This document shows positions 23,609 through 30,209 of a DNA stretch of 30,209 nucleotides, in pieces (position 1 is the stretch's first letter; every line of letters begins with the position of its first letter). The position numbers were made by a program, and so were the translations under genes. A model generated the notes under the pieces. It saw nothing but the letters and a program-made list of their open reading frames with translations. It was not told the origin of the DNA and ran no database searches. Source of the stretch: a virus; the IMG/VR virus record IMGVR_UViG_3300043427_001537, positions 1-30,209 of that record, one strand, 5' to 3'.

Positions 23609-25270
23609 TTAAACTTTCTCCATTAATTTGTTTTGTTTCACAAAGTACAAACAATCTAGATTACTATTTGCATAAGTATCTATTGCATCTTCAACAGTAT
23701 GCACTAGAGGTTTGCCAGCAAGATTAAAACTAGTGTTCAATAACATAGGACAACCAGTTTTATCATAGAAATTTTTTAACAAGTCATATAAAAATCCATC
23801 AGATATAGTTTGAATTCTACAAGTGTCATCTACATGTACAATACCAGGAGCTAATAGTTTTGTCTCTGGTTTACATTCAAAACTAATTGTCATGTATGGA
23901 GAAGATTTGATTCCAAGAGTTTCAAAGTAATTTTCAAACTCTTCCTCAAGAATTACACCAGCAAATGGTCTATACCACTCTCTCCTTTTTATTTTGTTTA
24001 TAATATTTTTTGCATCTTTATTGCGAGGATCAAATAGTATTGACCGATGACCCAAAGCTCTTGGTCCAGATTCTGGAGATCCATCAAAAATTGCCAAACT
24101 CTTTTGATTTATCAAAATATCACTGAGATAGTCCAAATCAGTTTGGTTTCCATCAATTATGGTTTCGGAAGACTCATCGTAATAGTGATAAAAGTTATTT
24201 TTTGGAACAATAATGGATTTATCTTTAGTAAGTGATCTATATTTTAACATTGCAGAACCAATGCTTATTCCTGTATCGTCAGCGAGTGGTTCAAAGTAAA
24301 AATTAATATCAGGAAGATTTTTTACATAGAAATTATTTGCAACTACATTTAGTCCATATCCACCAACTATACACACATTTTTGATTCCAGTCAAATTTAC
24401 ATACTCTCTTATTAATTTTAGAGTTTCTGACTGAGTTTCAATTTGAACGTGTTTAGCCTTGTTTGCATATGGTTTATAGTTATTTTCCGTTATTTTATTG
24501 GTTATCAACTCTTCACAACCATTAAAACAAGATACATTTGACATGTGATTTGTATCTACATGACAAAACATATTACTTACAGATTTTCCAGAGTCATCAA
24601 ATAATTTTGGATAGTCTTTTTGATCACCATATGAGGATAATCCCATAGTCTTTCCATTTTCTAGTGGATGTTCACCTATAAGAGTTGTGGCTGCCTCATA
24701 GACTTTAACTACACCAAATGAATTAGTTACTTCTATACTTGACTGTGGATATAAATCCTGAAGTTGTTTTTTAATCAAATACCTTTTATTCTCATATCCA
24801 TCATAAGACCAAAAATTTTTATATACTGGAACAATATTGTCGGGATAAGAAAATTTATATACACTTTCTGATTCTCTTGCTACAGGAGTTTCGTTTAAGA
24901 AAACCACAGACCCATTTCTGTCTATAACGAATACAAGGGATTCTTCAAATCCACTGTTATAAAAAGCTATACTTGCATGAGAATCATGATGTTTTAAATT
25001 AGAAAAATTTTCAGCAGATACATTGAAAAGTTTTCTGACAAAATTATTAAATGTAAACTCCAACGTAGAAACTGTATTTGTTGGAGTACAATACAAGATA
25101 TGATCTACTTTACCAAAATTCAAAGACTTGTATAAATTTAAAGAAATAAATGGGTGTATATCTCTCTTCTGTCCAGAGAGTCTTTCTTCCTTACAGAAAA
25201 ATTCTATGAATCCATCATTAATTGCACAGACAGAACTATCATGTGTTATGTTGAAGGAAAGGATTCTCAT
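23609..25270 (-). CDS. NodU/CmcH-type carbamoyltransferase
   Basis: The ATG at 25270 gives 553 aa beginning MRILSFNITHDSSV; a TTG 15 bases upstream is possible but less likely. The N-terminal Kae1-like domain has KHHDSHASIAFYNSGF (His94, His95, His98) and a strand with Asp117, matching the HHxxHAxxAFxxS metal/nucleotide site. GGYGLNVVANN matches the family's GGVALN motif. The C-terminal domain contains SPESGPRALGHRSILFDPR and REWYRPFAGVI, the hallmark EGPRALGxRS...FRPFAP segments. Such enzymes transfer carbamoyl from carbamoyl phosphate to hydroxyl groups of sugars or antibiotics, and some phage members modify hydroxymethylcytosine in DNA. The substrate here is unknown. It overlaps the upstream gene by 32 bases, and its stop touches the halogenase start. 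All key motifs look intact. Confidence 0.88.
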   Translation of the reverse strand: MRILSFNITHDSSVCAINDGFIEFFCKEERLSGQKRDIHPFISLNLYKSLNFGKVDHILYCTPTNTVSTLEFTFNNFVRKLFNVSAENFSNLKHHDSHASIAFYNSGFEESLVFVIDRNGSVVFLNETPVARESESVYKFSYPDNIVPVYKNFWSYDGYENKRYLIKKQLQDLYPQSSIEVTNSFGVVKVYEAATTLIGEHPLENGKTMGLSSYGDQKDYPKLFDDSGKSVSNMFCHVDTNHMSNVSCFNGCEELITNKITENNYKPYANKAKHVQIETQSETLKLIREYVNLTGIKNVCIVGGYGLNVVANNFYVKNLPDINFYFEPLADDTGISIGSAMLKYRSLTKDKSIIVPKNNFYHYYDESSETIIDGNQTDLDYLSDILINQKSLAIFDGSPESGPRALGHRSILFDPRNKDAKNIINKIKRREWYRPFAGVILEEEFENYFETLGIKSSPYMTISFECKPETKLLAPGIVHVDDTCRIQTISDGFLYDLLKNFYDKTGCPMLLNTSFNLAGKPLVHTVEDAIDTYANSNLDCLYFVKQNKLMEKV

Positions 25271-25709
25271 TCTCAATAGTTTCAATAATTAACTTTGGTG
25301 TATATGGCAAAGTTATCTCTCGCTTGGAGTTATATTTTGTTTGATACGTGTATATTGTATCATATTCCTTGAAATCTGGCAACCTGTAAGCTACTGCCCG
25401 ATCATCCCAATATTTTCCATCTTCCGTCATGTAGACACTTGGATATCTTACGCATCTCATTATTTCAACTTTTCTACCACGTTCCACATATTCTTCTTTT
25501 TCAAAATCACTTTCTGTGATAGGAGTAATTGGAAGTTTTGTAAGTAGTCTATCTATGATTTCTACAACTTCTTTTAAGCTTGCCGTATCTAAGTTTGTTA
25601 TCTCTTGAGTTTCTTCTAATAAATTCAAAACTGATTTGCCAAAATTGGATCCGTAGATGTTCGTCAATTTTAGCTCATTTATTGCATGTTGCATCATATC
25701 AGAATTCAT
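25239..25709 (-). CDS. unknown protein, first gene of the inverted operon
   Basis: This 156-aa protein has an N-terminal half of amphipathic helices (MMQHAINELKLTN, VLNLLEETQEITNLDTA, LKEVVEIIDRLLTK). The C-terminal half is a charged aromatic-rich part (EKEEYVERGRKVEIMRCVRY, SVYMTEDGKYWDDRAVAYRL). No cysteine pairs, signal peptide or known catalytic motif is seen. I do not recognise a characterised family. Its 3' end overlaps the carbamoyltransferase start by 32 bases, so translation is coupled and a linked role is plausible. A minus-strand late-type promoter lies about 20 bases upstream, leaving a very short leader. Its base composition is AT-rich like the rest of the operon. Confidence 0.72.
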   Translation of the reverse strand: MNSDMMQHAINELKLTNIYGSNFGKSVLNLLEETQEITNLDTASLKEVVEIIDRLLTKLPITPITESDFEKEEYVERGRKVEIMRCVRYPSVYMTEDGKYWDDRAVAYRLPDFKEYDTIYTYQTKYNSKREITLPYTPKLIIETIENENPFLQHNT

Positions 25710-25728
25710 ATGTTGTCCATTAAAACTG

Positions 25729-25736
25729 TATTTAGT
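25729..25736 (-). promoter_or_regulatory. late-type promoter, minus strand
   Basis: The plus strand reads TATTTAGT, which is ACTAAATA on the minus strand, a known-looking variant of the late element. It lies 20 bases before the ATG of the 156-aa gene and one base from a plus-strand GATAAATA. It is the only promoter candidate I find for the inverted operon. Confidence 0.45.
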
Positions 25737-25737
25737 T

Positions 25738-25745
25738 GATAAATA
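25738..25745 (+). promoter_or_regulatory. late-type promoter, plus strand
   Basis: GATAAATA lies 30 bases before the ATG at 25775. With the facing minus-strand element it forms an inverted repeat, TATTTA-5 bases-TAAATA (25729-25745), a back-to-back divergent pair. Confidence 0.5.
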
Positions 25746-25774
25746 CTTGATAAGATTTCCACCATCAATATAAA

Positions 25775-26152
25775 ATGGCTCATTTTGCTAAATTAGATTC
25801 AGATAATAAAGTTGTCCATGTTTCTGTTGTTGATAACGATGTTATTTTAACGGAAGATGGAACTGAAAGTGAGGAACTTGGTATTGAACATCTACTGTTA
25901 ATACATGGACCATCTACATGGAAACAAACGTCATACAATTCTAATTTTAGAAAAAATTATGCAGGTATTGGTTTCACTTATGATGAAACACTAGATGCAT
26001 TTATTCCACCGAAACCATATCCTTCTTGGAGTTTGAATGAGGAAACTTGCAAATGGGAACCACCAATTCCAAAACCAGAGACAACTAGAGAAAATTATCT
26101 TGGTCCGTTTTGGGATGAAGATACTTTGAGTTGGATTGATATTGACTTATAA
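25775..26152 (+). CDS. conserved small cyanophage-type protein
   Basis: This 125-aa protein begins MAHFAKLDSDNKVVHVSVVD and contains TWKQTSYNSNFRKNYAGIGF, TYDETLDAFIPPKPYPSW and LNEETCKWEPP, ending with FWDEDTLSWIDIDL. I recall proteins of this pattern as widespread in marine cyanophages, often in several copies per genome, with no assigned function. The repeated T/S-W-x segments (WKQTSYN, PSWSLNEET, WDEDTLSW) look like short beta repeats. Its place between the divergent promoter and fibre genes suggests a virion or fibre-associated role. The stop codon overlaps the next late promoter. Confidence 0.75.
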   Translation: MAHFAKLDSDNKVVHVSVVDNDVILTEDGTESEELGIEHLLLIHGPSTWKQTSYNSNFRKNYAGIGFTYDETLDAFIPPKPYPSWSLNEETCKWEPPIPKPETTRENYLGPFWDEDTLSWIDIDL

Positions 26153-26155
26153 ATA
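26148..26155 (+). promoter_or_regulatory. T4-type late promoter overlapping a stop codon
   Basis: A perfect TATAAATA includes the TAA stop of the upstream gene and ends 14 bases before the ATG at 26169. The predicted start (about 26161) leaves a leader of about eight bases. Confidence 0.55.
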
Positions 26156-26168
26156 AAAATAAAACTTC

Positions 26169-26747
26169 ATGGCATATATCGGTCGCAATCCTACTCCAGG
26201 TGAAGTAGTAATAATGGATTCCCTTGAGGGAGCCTTCAATGGAGTTTCAACTACTTTTAATCTAACTAGAACAGTAAATGGAGTGACCAGTGCATTCTAT
26301 CCAGTTTCTAGTGCCCATCTGTTTGTATCTCTGGGTGGTGTTATTCAGGAACCAGATTCCACTGGTGATACTGGATTTAGAATCAACTACAATACAATTA
26401 TTTTTGCAGTTCCACCTCCAGCCAATACAAGTTGTTTTATAATTTCATACGGCAACATCTTTGATATTGCGAATATTGCTGAAGGAAGTATTACAGCTGC
26501 AAGGCTTGCTGATGGTGCAGTAACTCCTGCAAAATTATCAACAGGTGGTCCTTCATGGGATAGTGATGGTGATTTTACTGCATCAAAGGTAATTTCTGGT
26601 TCCATATTTGCAAATCCACAAACAATTCCAATCGGAAATCATTTAATCCAAGAAAATTATAACGCTAGATCATTTGGTCCTACAATCACACTTGCAAATG
26701 GAGCAACTGTTACAGTCTCTTCTGGTGCAGTATGGACAATACTATGA
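26169..26747 (+). CDS. short fibre protein
   Basis: This 192-aa protein opens MAYIGRNPTPGEVVIMDSLE. Residues about 22-100 hold the FNGVSTTFNLT ... LFVSLGGVIQEP ... INYNTIIFAVPPPANTSCFI module, also found in the protein at 20165. A fibre connector with a repeated S/A-A-R-L-A-D-G-A-V-T-P-A-K-L pattern follows near 115-132, the usual trimeric stalk motif. The C-terminus is beta-rich (FGPTITLANGATVTVSSGAV). It is probably a trimeric short fibre or a base to which other fibres attach. The gene has its own late promoter, very close to the start codon, and another promoter follows its stop. Confidence 0.72.
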   Translation: MAYIGRNPTPGEVVIMDSLEGAFNGVSTTFNLTRTVNGVTSAFYPVSSAHLFVSLGGVIQEPDSTGDTGFRINYNTIIFAVPPPANTSCFIISYGNIFDIANIAEGSITAARLADGAVTPAKLSTGGPSWDSDGDFTASKVISGSIFANPQTIPIGNHLIQENYNARSFGPTITLANGATVTVSSGAVWTIL

Positions 26748-26748
26748 G

Positions 26749-26756
26749 TATAAATA
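26749..26756 (+). promoter_or_regulatory. T4-type late promoter
   Basis: A perfect TATAAATA begins two bases after the upstream stop codon and ends 23 bases before the ATG at 26779. The predicted start is near 26762. Confidence 0.6.
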
Positions 26757-26778
26757 TTACTAAAAGAGACTTATAATA

Positions 26779-27822
26779 ATGAGTACATTAAAAGTCAATC
26801 AGATACAAAATTTAAATGGTGACGTACTTCTATCAAGTTCTGGTAGTGATTCAAATCTAACCTTAACTGGAGAACTAAGAGGGCCTGCAACACTGGTTAT
26901 TGATCCCGCAGCAGTTGGAGATAATACAGGAACTGTTCAGATCAAGGGCAATCTTCAAGTTGATGGAAGTACCACAACTATTAATTCTACGACGTTGAGT
27001 ATAGATGATAAGAATATTGTCATTGCGGATGGTGTAAGTACTTTAGCAAACTTAGATACTGCAGGTATTGATTTCGGAACAACTGCAGTTAAATTAAGAT
27101 ATAACTATAATGCAGGAAGTAACTCAACATTGAGTATTGAAGGTTCTAATGTTGGTATTGGAACTGCTTCTGCTGCATATACTCTAACTGTACAGGGTGA
27201 TATCAATTTCACTGGTTCGTTGAATCAAAACGGCAGTGCATTCGTTGCGTCTAGATGGACAACTGGCACTGGTGATGATATTTACAGATCCGCCGGTGAT
27301 GTTGGCATTGGCACAACTAATCCACAATATAAATTAGATGTTGTTGGAGATATCAACTTCACTGGAACTCTTAGACAGAATGGAGTTGCATTTAGTGCAG
27401 GTGCATCCTGGACTGCTGGAACTGGCGATGATATCTATAGATCTACTGGTGATGTTGGTATCGGCACCACAGATCCAACTTCAAAGCTACACGTAATCGG
27501 AAACGCAAATATCGTAGGTGATGTAACAGTAACAACTATCACAGAAACATCCAGTTTAACGTTGAAAGAAAATATCAATCCTATTGAAAACGCAATTGAA
27601 AAGATTCTTCAACTCAATCCTGTTACATATGATCGTAAGAATGGAATTGGTAAAAATGAGGCAGGATTAATCGCAGAAGAAGTTTATAAAATTATTCCAA
27701 ATATTGTTACAAAAGATTCGGAAGGAAATCCAGAGGGTATTAATTATACAAAACTTTCTGTGTACTTAATTGATGCAATTAAAACTTTAACTAAAGAAAT
27801 TGAATCATTGAAGAGTAAGTAA
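26779..27822 (+). CDS. tail fibre with S74 intramolecular chaperone/autoprotease
   Basis: This 347-aa protein has three parts. Residues about 30-95 match the fibre at 20659 (LRGPATLVIDPAAVGDNTGT, then QIKGNLQVDGSTTTINS). Residues about 120-245 are three repeats of about 50 aa around (N/D)VGIGT with GDINFTG. The C-terminal 90 residues are an S74-type domain: SSLTLKENINPIENAIEKIL, VTYDRKNG, AGLIAEEVYKIIPNIVT, and a final helix (YLIDAIKTLTKEIESLKSK). In this family a Ser five residues before a Lys performs self-cleavage after the trimer has folded; here Ser and Lys in SSLTLK have that spacing, so the site looks intact. It is expected to fold as a trimer and release its C-terminus. It lies in one run with three lectin-type genes. 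Confidence 0.83.
   Translation: MSTLKVNQIQNLNGDVLLSSSGSDSNLTLTGELRGPATLVIDPAAVGDNTGTVQIKGNLQVDGSTTTINSTTLSIDDKNIVIADGVSTLANLDTAGIDFGTTAVKLRYNYNAGSNSTLSIEGSNVGIGTASAAYTLTVQGDINFTGSLNQNGSAFVASRWTTGTGDDIYRSAGDVGIGTTNPQYKLDVVGDINFTGTLRQNGVAFSAGASWTAGTGDDIYRSTGDVGIGTTDPTSKLHVIGNANIVGDVTVTTITETSSLTLKENINPIENAIEKILQLNPVTYDRKNGIGKNEAGLIAEEVYKIIPNIVTKDSEGNPEGINYTKLSVYLIDAIKTLTKEIESLKSK
27151..27510 (+). repeat. three direct repeats of about 150 bases in the S74 fibre gene
   Basis: Units start at about 27151, 27301 and 27454 (GTTGGNATNGG), spaced 150 and 153 bases. Each encodes VGIGT, a beta strand and usually GDINFTG with TGTGDDIYRS. They are degenerate at base level, so not a recent copy. A related unit ends the fibre at 18338 (from about 19631). 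Confidence 0.75.
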
Positions 27823-27824
27823 TC

Positions 27825-28655
27825 ATGGCATCTTTAAAAAATACTACTGTAGATTCTACGGGTGCCATAGTTCTTCCATCTGGAACTACTGCACAAAGAC
27901 CCTCTCTAGTTCCTGGAAGTATTAGATATAATTCATCATTCAATGTTCCAGAATTTTATGATGGAATTAATTGGAGATTTCTGCCAGATATGGTACGAAC
28001 TGGATTAGTCGCATACTATGATCCAGGTGAACCAAGTTCATATCCAGGTTCTGGAACTGCTCTATATGATGTAAGTGGCAATAATAGACTTGCGACTTTG
28101 TTTAATGGACCAACATATAATAGTTCCAACGGTGGAAGTCTTTTGTATGATGGTGTAGATGATTTTGGTCAGAGTGGAAATTTTACTCCAAATATAACTG
28201 ATAAGACTTTGTGTGGTTGGGCAAAATTAAGTAATCTTTCTCAAACTGGAGGTGCATTAATAGGATTGCAAAGTGAAAGTGGTGCAATATTTGATGCCTT
28301 GGTATATAACGAAGGAGGAAACACTGGTTGGAGATTTGGTTCAGATAATAATGGACGAGCATTAAACTCCTTAGTATATGAAACATCAACATCCGAATGG
28401 GTGTTTATTGCAGGGACTTGGGCAAATAATGACTATAGAATTTATAGAAATGCTGCTCTGATTGGAACACGAACTGATATTGCTGCGAGAGTTTTTGATT
28501 TTACTAGTAGAATTAATGTTGGACAAAGACACACTGGGGGTGGATCTAACTTTTTGGCTGCAAATATTTCAGCAACTATGTTATATGATCGTGTTTTATC
28601 GCAAGAAGAAATACAAGAGAATTTTAACGCTATGAGAGGAAGGTTTGGAGTTTAA
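27825..28655 (+). CDS. LamG-type lectin adhesin, copy 1
   Basis: This 276-aa protein has an N-terminal 60-residue cap, LKNTTVDSTGAIVLPSGTTA ... QRPSLVPGSIRYNSSFNVPE ... FYDGINWRF, shared by all three tandem genes. It probably fixes the protein to a tail part. The rest (about 65-276) is a concanavalin/LamG-like jelly roll (LVAYYDPGEPSSYPGSG, LYDVSGNNRLATLFNGPTYN, LLYDGVDDF, WVFIAGTWANNDYRIYRNAA, ending NISATMLYDRVLSQEEIQEN and FNAMRGRFGV). Such domains bind glycans or cell-surface proteins, so a host-recognition role is likely. It follows the S74 fibre by two bases and precedes copy 2 by two bases; none of the three has a strong ribosome site, so coupled translation is likely. Confidence 0.82.
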   Translation: MASLKNTTVDSTGAIVLPSGTTAQRPSLVPGSIRYNSSFNVPEFYDGINWRFLPDMVRTGLVAYYDPGEPSSYPGSGTALYDVSGNNRLATLFNGPTYNSSNGGSLLYDGVDDFGQSGNFTPNITDKTLCGWAKLSNLSQTGGALIGLQSESGAIFDALVYNEGGNTGWRFGSDNNGRALNSLVYETSTSEWVFIAGTWANNDYRIYRNAALIGTRTDIAARVFDFTSRINVGQRHTGGGSNFLAANISATMLYDRVLSQEEIQENFNAMRGRFGV

Positions 28656-28657
28656 CT

Positions 28658-29518
28658 ATGGCTAACCTAAAAAATACAACAATCAACGACACTGGTTTCA
28701 TCAAACTTCCATCAGGAACAATTGCTCAACGACCAGTATCTCCATCAGCGGGGATGTTTAGGTACAATACCGACTTTGGTGCCGAAGAATATTATAATGG
28801 AACTAGATGGATGACAACATCTGGCAGAGAATCTATTGTTCAAAATGGATTGCAACTTTGGTTAGATTCTGGTATTACTAGTTCTTACTCTGGTTCTGGA
28901 ACTACTTGGACTGATTTGAGTGGAAATGGTAGGAATGCTACTTTGATAAATGGACCAGGATATAATGCAAATAACAAAGGAAGTTTAACTTTTGATGATA
29001 CTGATGATTATGCAAGAGTTACAAATGATACTATTGCTAGAATAGGATCATCAAATCACACAATTAGCGTATGGGTCAATCCTATTACTAGAAGTTCTGA
29101 AGATTTTGTTGGAACGGGGTCAGCTACTGGTTCCGTTCTTTTAATGTTATATTTTCAAGCAGGAGGAGGATTGGGTGGATTTAGAGGACATGCATGGAGC
29201 TCTACTGGTGCTGCAAATACAATTGATAGTCCAAGAGCAATTCCATTGAATAGTTGGAGTATGTTAACTCAACGAGTTACTTGGGGAGGAAATATAGATT
29301 TAATTGAAAATGATGTAGTTACTGTTAGTCAAACATTATCTGGTGGTGCTCCTTCTTCATCATTGACTAATTTTTTCGTTGGAGTCAGAGATGCAACAGG
29401 TGTTGGGGGATCAGTTTTTAATGGCAGAATTGCAGTCGTTCAAGTTTATAATAGAGCACTAACAAACGCAGAACTAGCACAAAATTTCAATGCCCTTAGA
29501 TACCGTTTTGGAGTATAA
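28658..29518 (+). CDS. LamG-type lectin adhesin, copy 2
   Basis: This 286-aa protein has the same cap as copy 1 (LKNTTINDTGFIKLPSGTIA, QRPVSPSAGMFRYNTDFGAE, YYNGTRWM) and a LamG domain: GLQLWLDSGITSSYSGSGTT, WTDLSGNGRNATLINGPGYN, SLTFDDTDDYARV, ending GRIAVVQVYNRALTNAELAQ and FNALRYRFGV. The caps are nearly alike while the middles of the lectin domains differ, as expected for copies under selection to bind different surface targets. It starts two bases after copy 1. Whether the copies are used together or as alternatives cannot be told from the sequence. Confidence 0.82.
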   Translation: MANLKNTTINDTGFIKLPSGTIAQRPVSPSAGMFRYNTDFGAEEYYNGTRWMTTSGRESIVQNGLQLWLDSGITSSYSGSGTTWTDLSGNGRNATLINGPGYNANNKGSLTFDDTDDYARVTNDTIARIGSSNHTISVWVNPITRSSEDFVGTGSATGSVLLMLYFQAGGGLGGFRGHAWSSTGAANTIDSPRAIPLNSWSMLTQRVTWGGNIDLIENDVVTVSQTLSGGAPSSSLTNFFVGVRDATGVGGSVFNGRIAVVQVYNRALTNAELAQNFNALRYRFGV

Positions 29519-29520
29519 CA

Positions 29521-30209
29521 ATGGCATCACTAAAAAGTTTAACCGTTAACGATACTGGATTTTTAAGATTACCATCGGGAACTATTGCACAAAGACCAGC
29601 ATCCCCATCGGTAGGTCAGACTAGATTTAACACGAATTTAAATATCACCGAATACTACAATGGTTCTTTGTGGTCAGAGATAGTAACACAAGGACCACCA
29701 GTAGTGCAAGACCAGTTGAGAATTAGTTTTGATGCAGCATATCCATTATCTTATGTTCAGGGCAGTCCACGAATACACAATTTAAATGGTGAAATTATTG
29801 GAACTTTACAAAATGGAGTTGGTTATAGTTCTTCAAATGGTGGAACTTTAGTTTTTGATGGAACCAATGATAGTGTTTCATTTACGCCATATGGTGTGTC
29901 AGTTCCAAATGGGATGTCTTTTGATATTTGGTGGAGATCAAGTGATGGAACAAAGTATCAGGACATCTTTGACTTTCTTGACATATATGGTGTATGGATT
30001 ACATTAAATGGATTCGGAACAACTGGAAAAATTACAGCAAGTTTTAATACAGTTGCAAATATTATTCAAGCAAGTTATTCAATTAATACTTGGTATAACT
30101 TAGTTTTAGTTGGTAGTGGAACAACTAATATTTTATATCTAAATGGAGTAAATGTTGGTACTGAATCAAGGTCAGTTCCTACATATGTTTCATTTAATGG
30201 GGCTAGACT
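29521..30209 (+). CDS. LamG-type lectin adhesin, copy 3, 3' end missing
   Basis: The ATG at 29521 follows copy 2 by two bases, and the frame stays open to the window edge, giving 229 codons. The cap is conserved again (LKSLTVNDTGFLRLPSGTIA, QRPASPSVGQTRFNTNLNIT, YYNGSLWSE). The lectin part is the most diverged: the usual LxLxLDxG start is replaced by LRISFDAAYPLSYVQGSPRI, but TLQNGVGYSSSNGGTLVFDG and NTWYNLVLVGSGTTNILYLN still mark a LamG-like fold. The rest of the domain lies outside the window. Confidence 0.8.
   Translation, partial: MASLKSLTVNDTGFLRLPSGTIAQRPASPSVGQTRFNTNLNITEYYNGSLWSEIVTQGPPVVQDQLRISFDAAYPLSYVQGSPRIHNLNGEIIGTLQNGVGYSSSNGGTLVFDGTNDSVSFTPYGVSVPNGMSFDIWWRSSDGTKYQDIFDFLDIYGVWITLNGFGTTGKITASFNTVANIIQASYSINTWYNLVLVGSGTTNILYLNGVNVGTESRSVPTYVSFNGAR

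Noticed and set aside
25271-25285. TTG start that would lengthen the carbamoyltransferase by five residues
   Set aside because: The ATG at 25270 begins the family-typical MRILSFNITHDSS start, and TTG adds nothing recognisable.
27151-27510. Spaced repeats considered as a CRISPR-like array
   Set aside because: The repeats are degenerate, in frame and code for a fibre stalk; no array of identical short repeats exists in the window.

Overview
The window is about 30 kb from the late structural region of a T4-like myovirus, most likely a marine cyanophage of Synechococcus or Prochlorococcus. The evidence is as follows. Tail-tube, gp26/gp51-like, gp27-like and gp5-like baseplate genes lie in one co-directional block. 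T4-type late promoters (NATAAATA and variants) precede most transcription units. A very large pectin-lyase-like structural protein is followed by many tail-fibre genes. Several small proteins resemble ones I recall from cyanomyovirus genomes. No database was searched, so all family names come from recognition of motifs and gene order.

Layout. (1) Positions 1-12180 hold the baseplate and tail-core block: the 3' part of a tail-tube family gene, a gp26/gp51-family protein with a probable -1 frameshift extension, two long paralogous tape-measure-like proteins that each carry two different cell-wall-degrading domains, a gp27-like hub, a small linker protein, and a gp5-like OB-fold/beta-helix spike that lacks the T4 lysozyme domain. 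(2) Positions 12181-13440 are a small accessory island with two consensus sigma70 promoters, a 63-aa protein, a candidate 92-nt small RNA ending in a terminator, a tRNA-Leu(UAA), an HNH endonuclease and an 89-aa protein. (3) Positions 13441-22435 hold a 1527-aa virion protein and a series of fibre or adhesin genes, ending in a glycine-rich adhesin. (4) Positions 22436-25709 hold the only minus-strand genes: an unknown protein, a NodU-type carbamoyltransferase and a flavin-dependent halogenase-like protein, packed as one operon inside the fibre region. (5) Positions 25730-30209 hold more fibre genes: a conserved small protein, a fibre with an S74 autoprotease/chaperone tail, and three tandem LamG-type lectin adhesins, the last cut by the window edge.

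How it may work together. The left part builds the baseplate, tube length ruler and wall-penetrating device. The right part is a modular set of host-recognition fibres that share exchangeable blocks. Late promoters in front of individual fibre genes suggest separate transcription. The inverted carbamoyltransferase/halogenase operon starts from a back-to-back pair of late-type promoters and looks like an inserted chemical-modification cassette whose target is unknown.

The strongest leads are the unannotated -1 frameshift (T TTT TTC at 1451-1457), the four wall-degrading domains in two tape-measure paralogues, the inverted modification cassette, and the candidate small RNA at 12458-12549.
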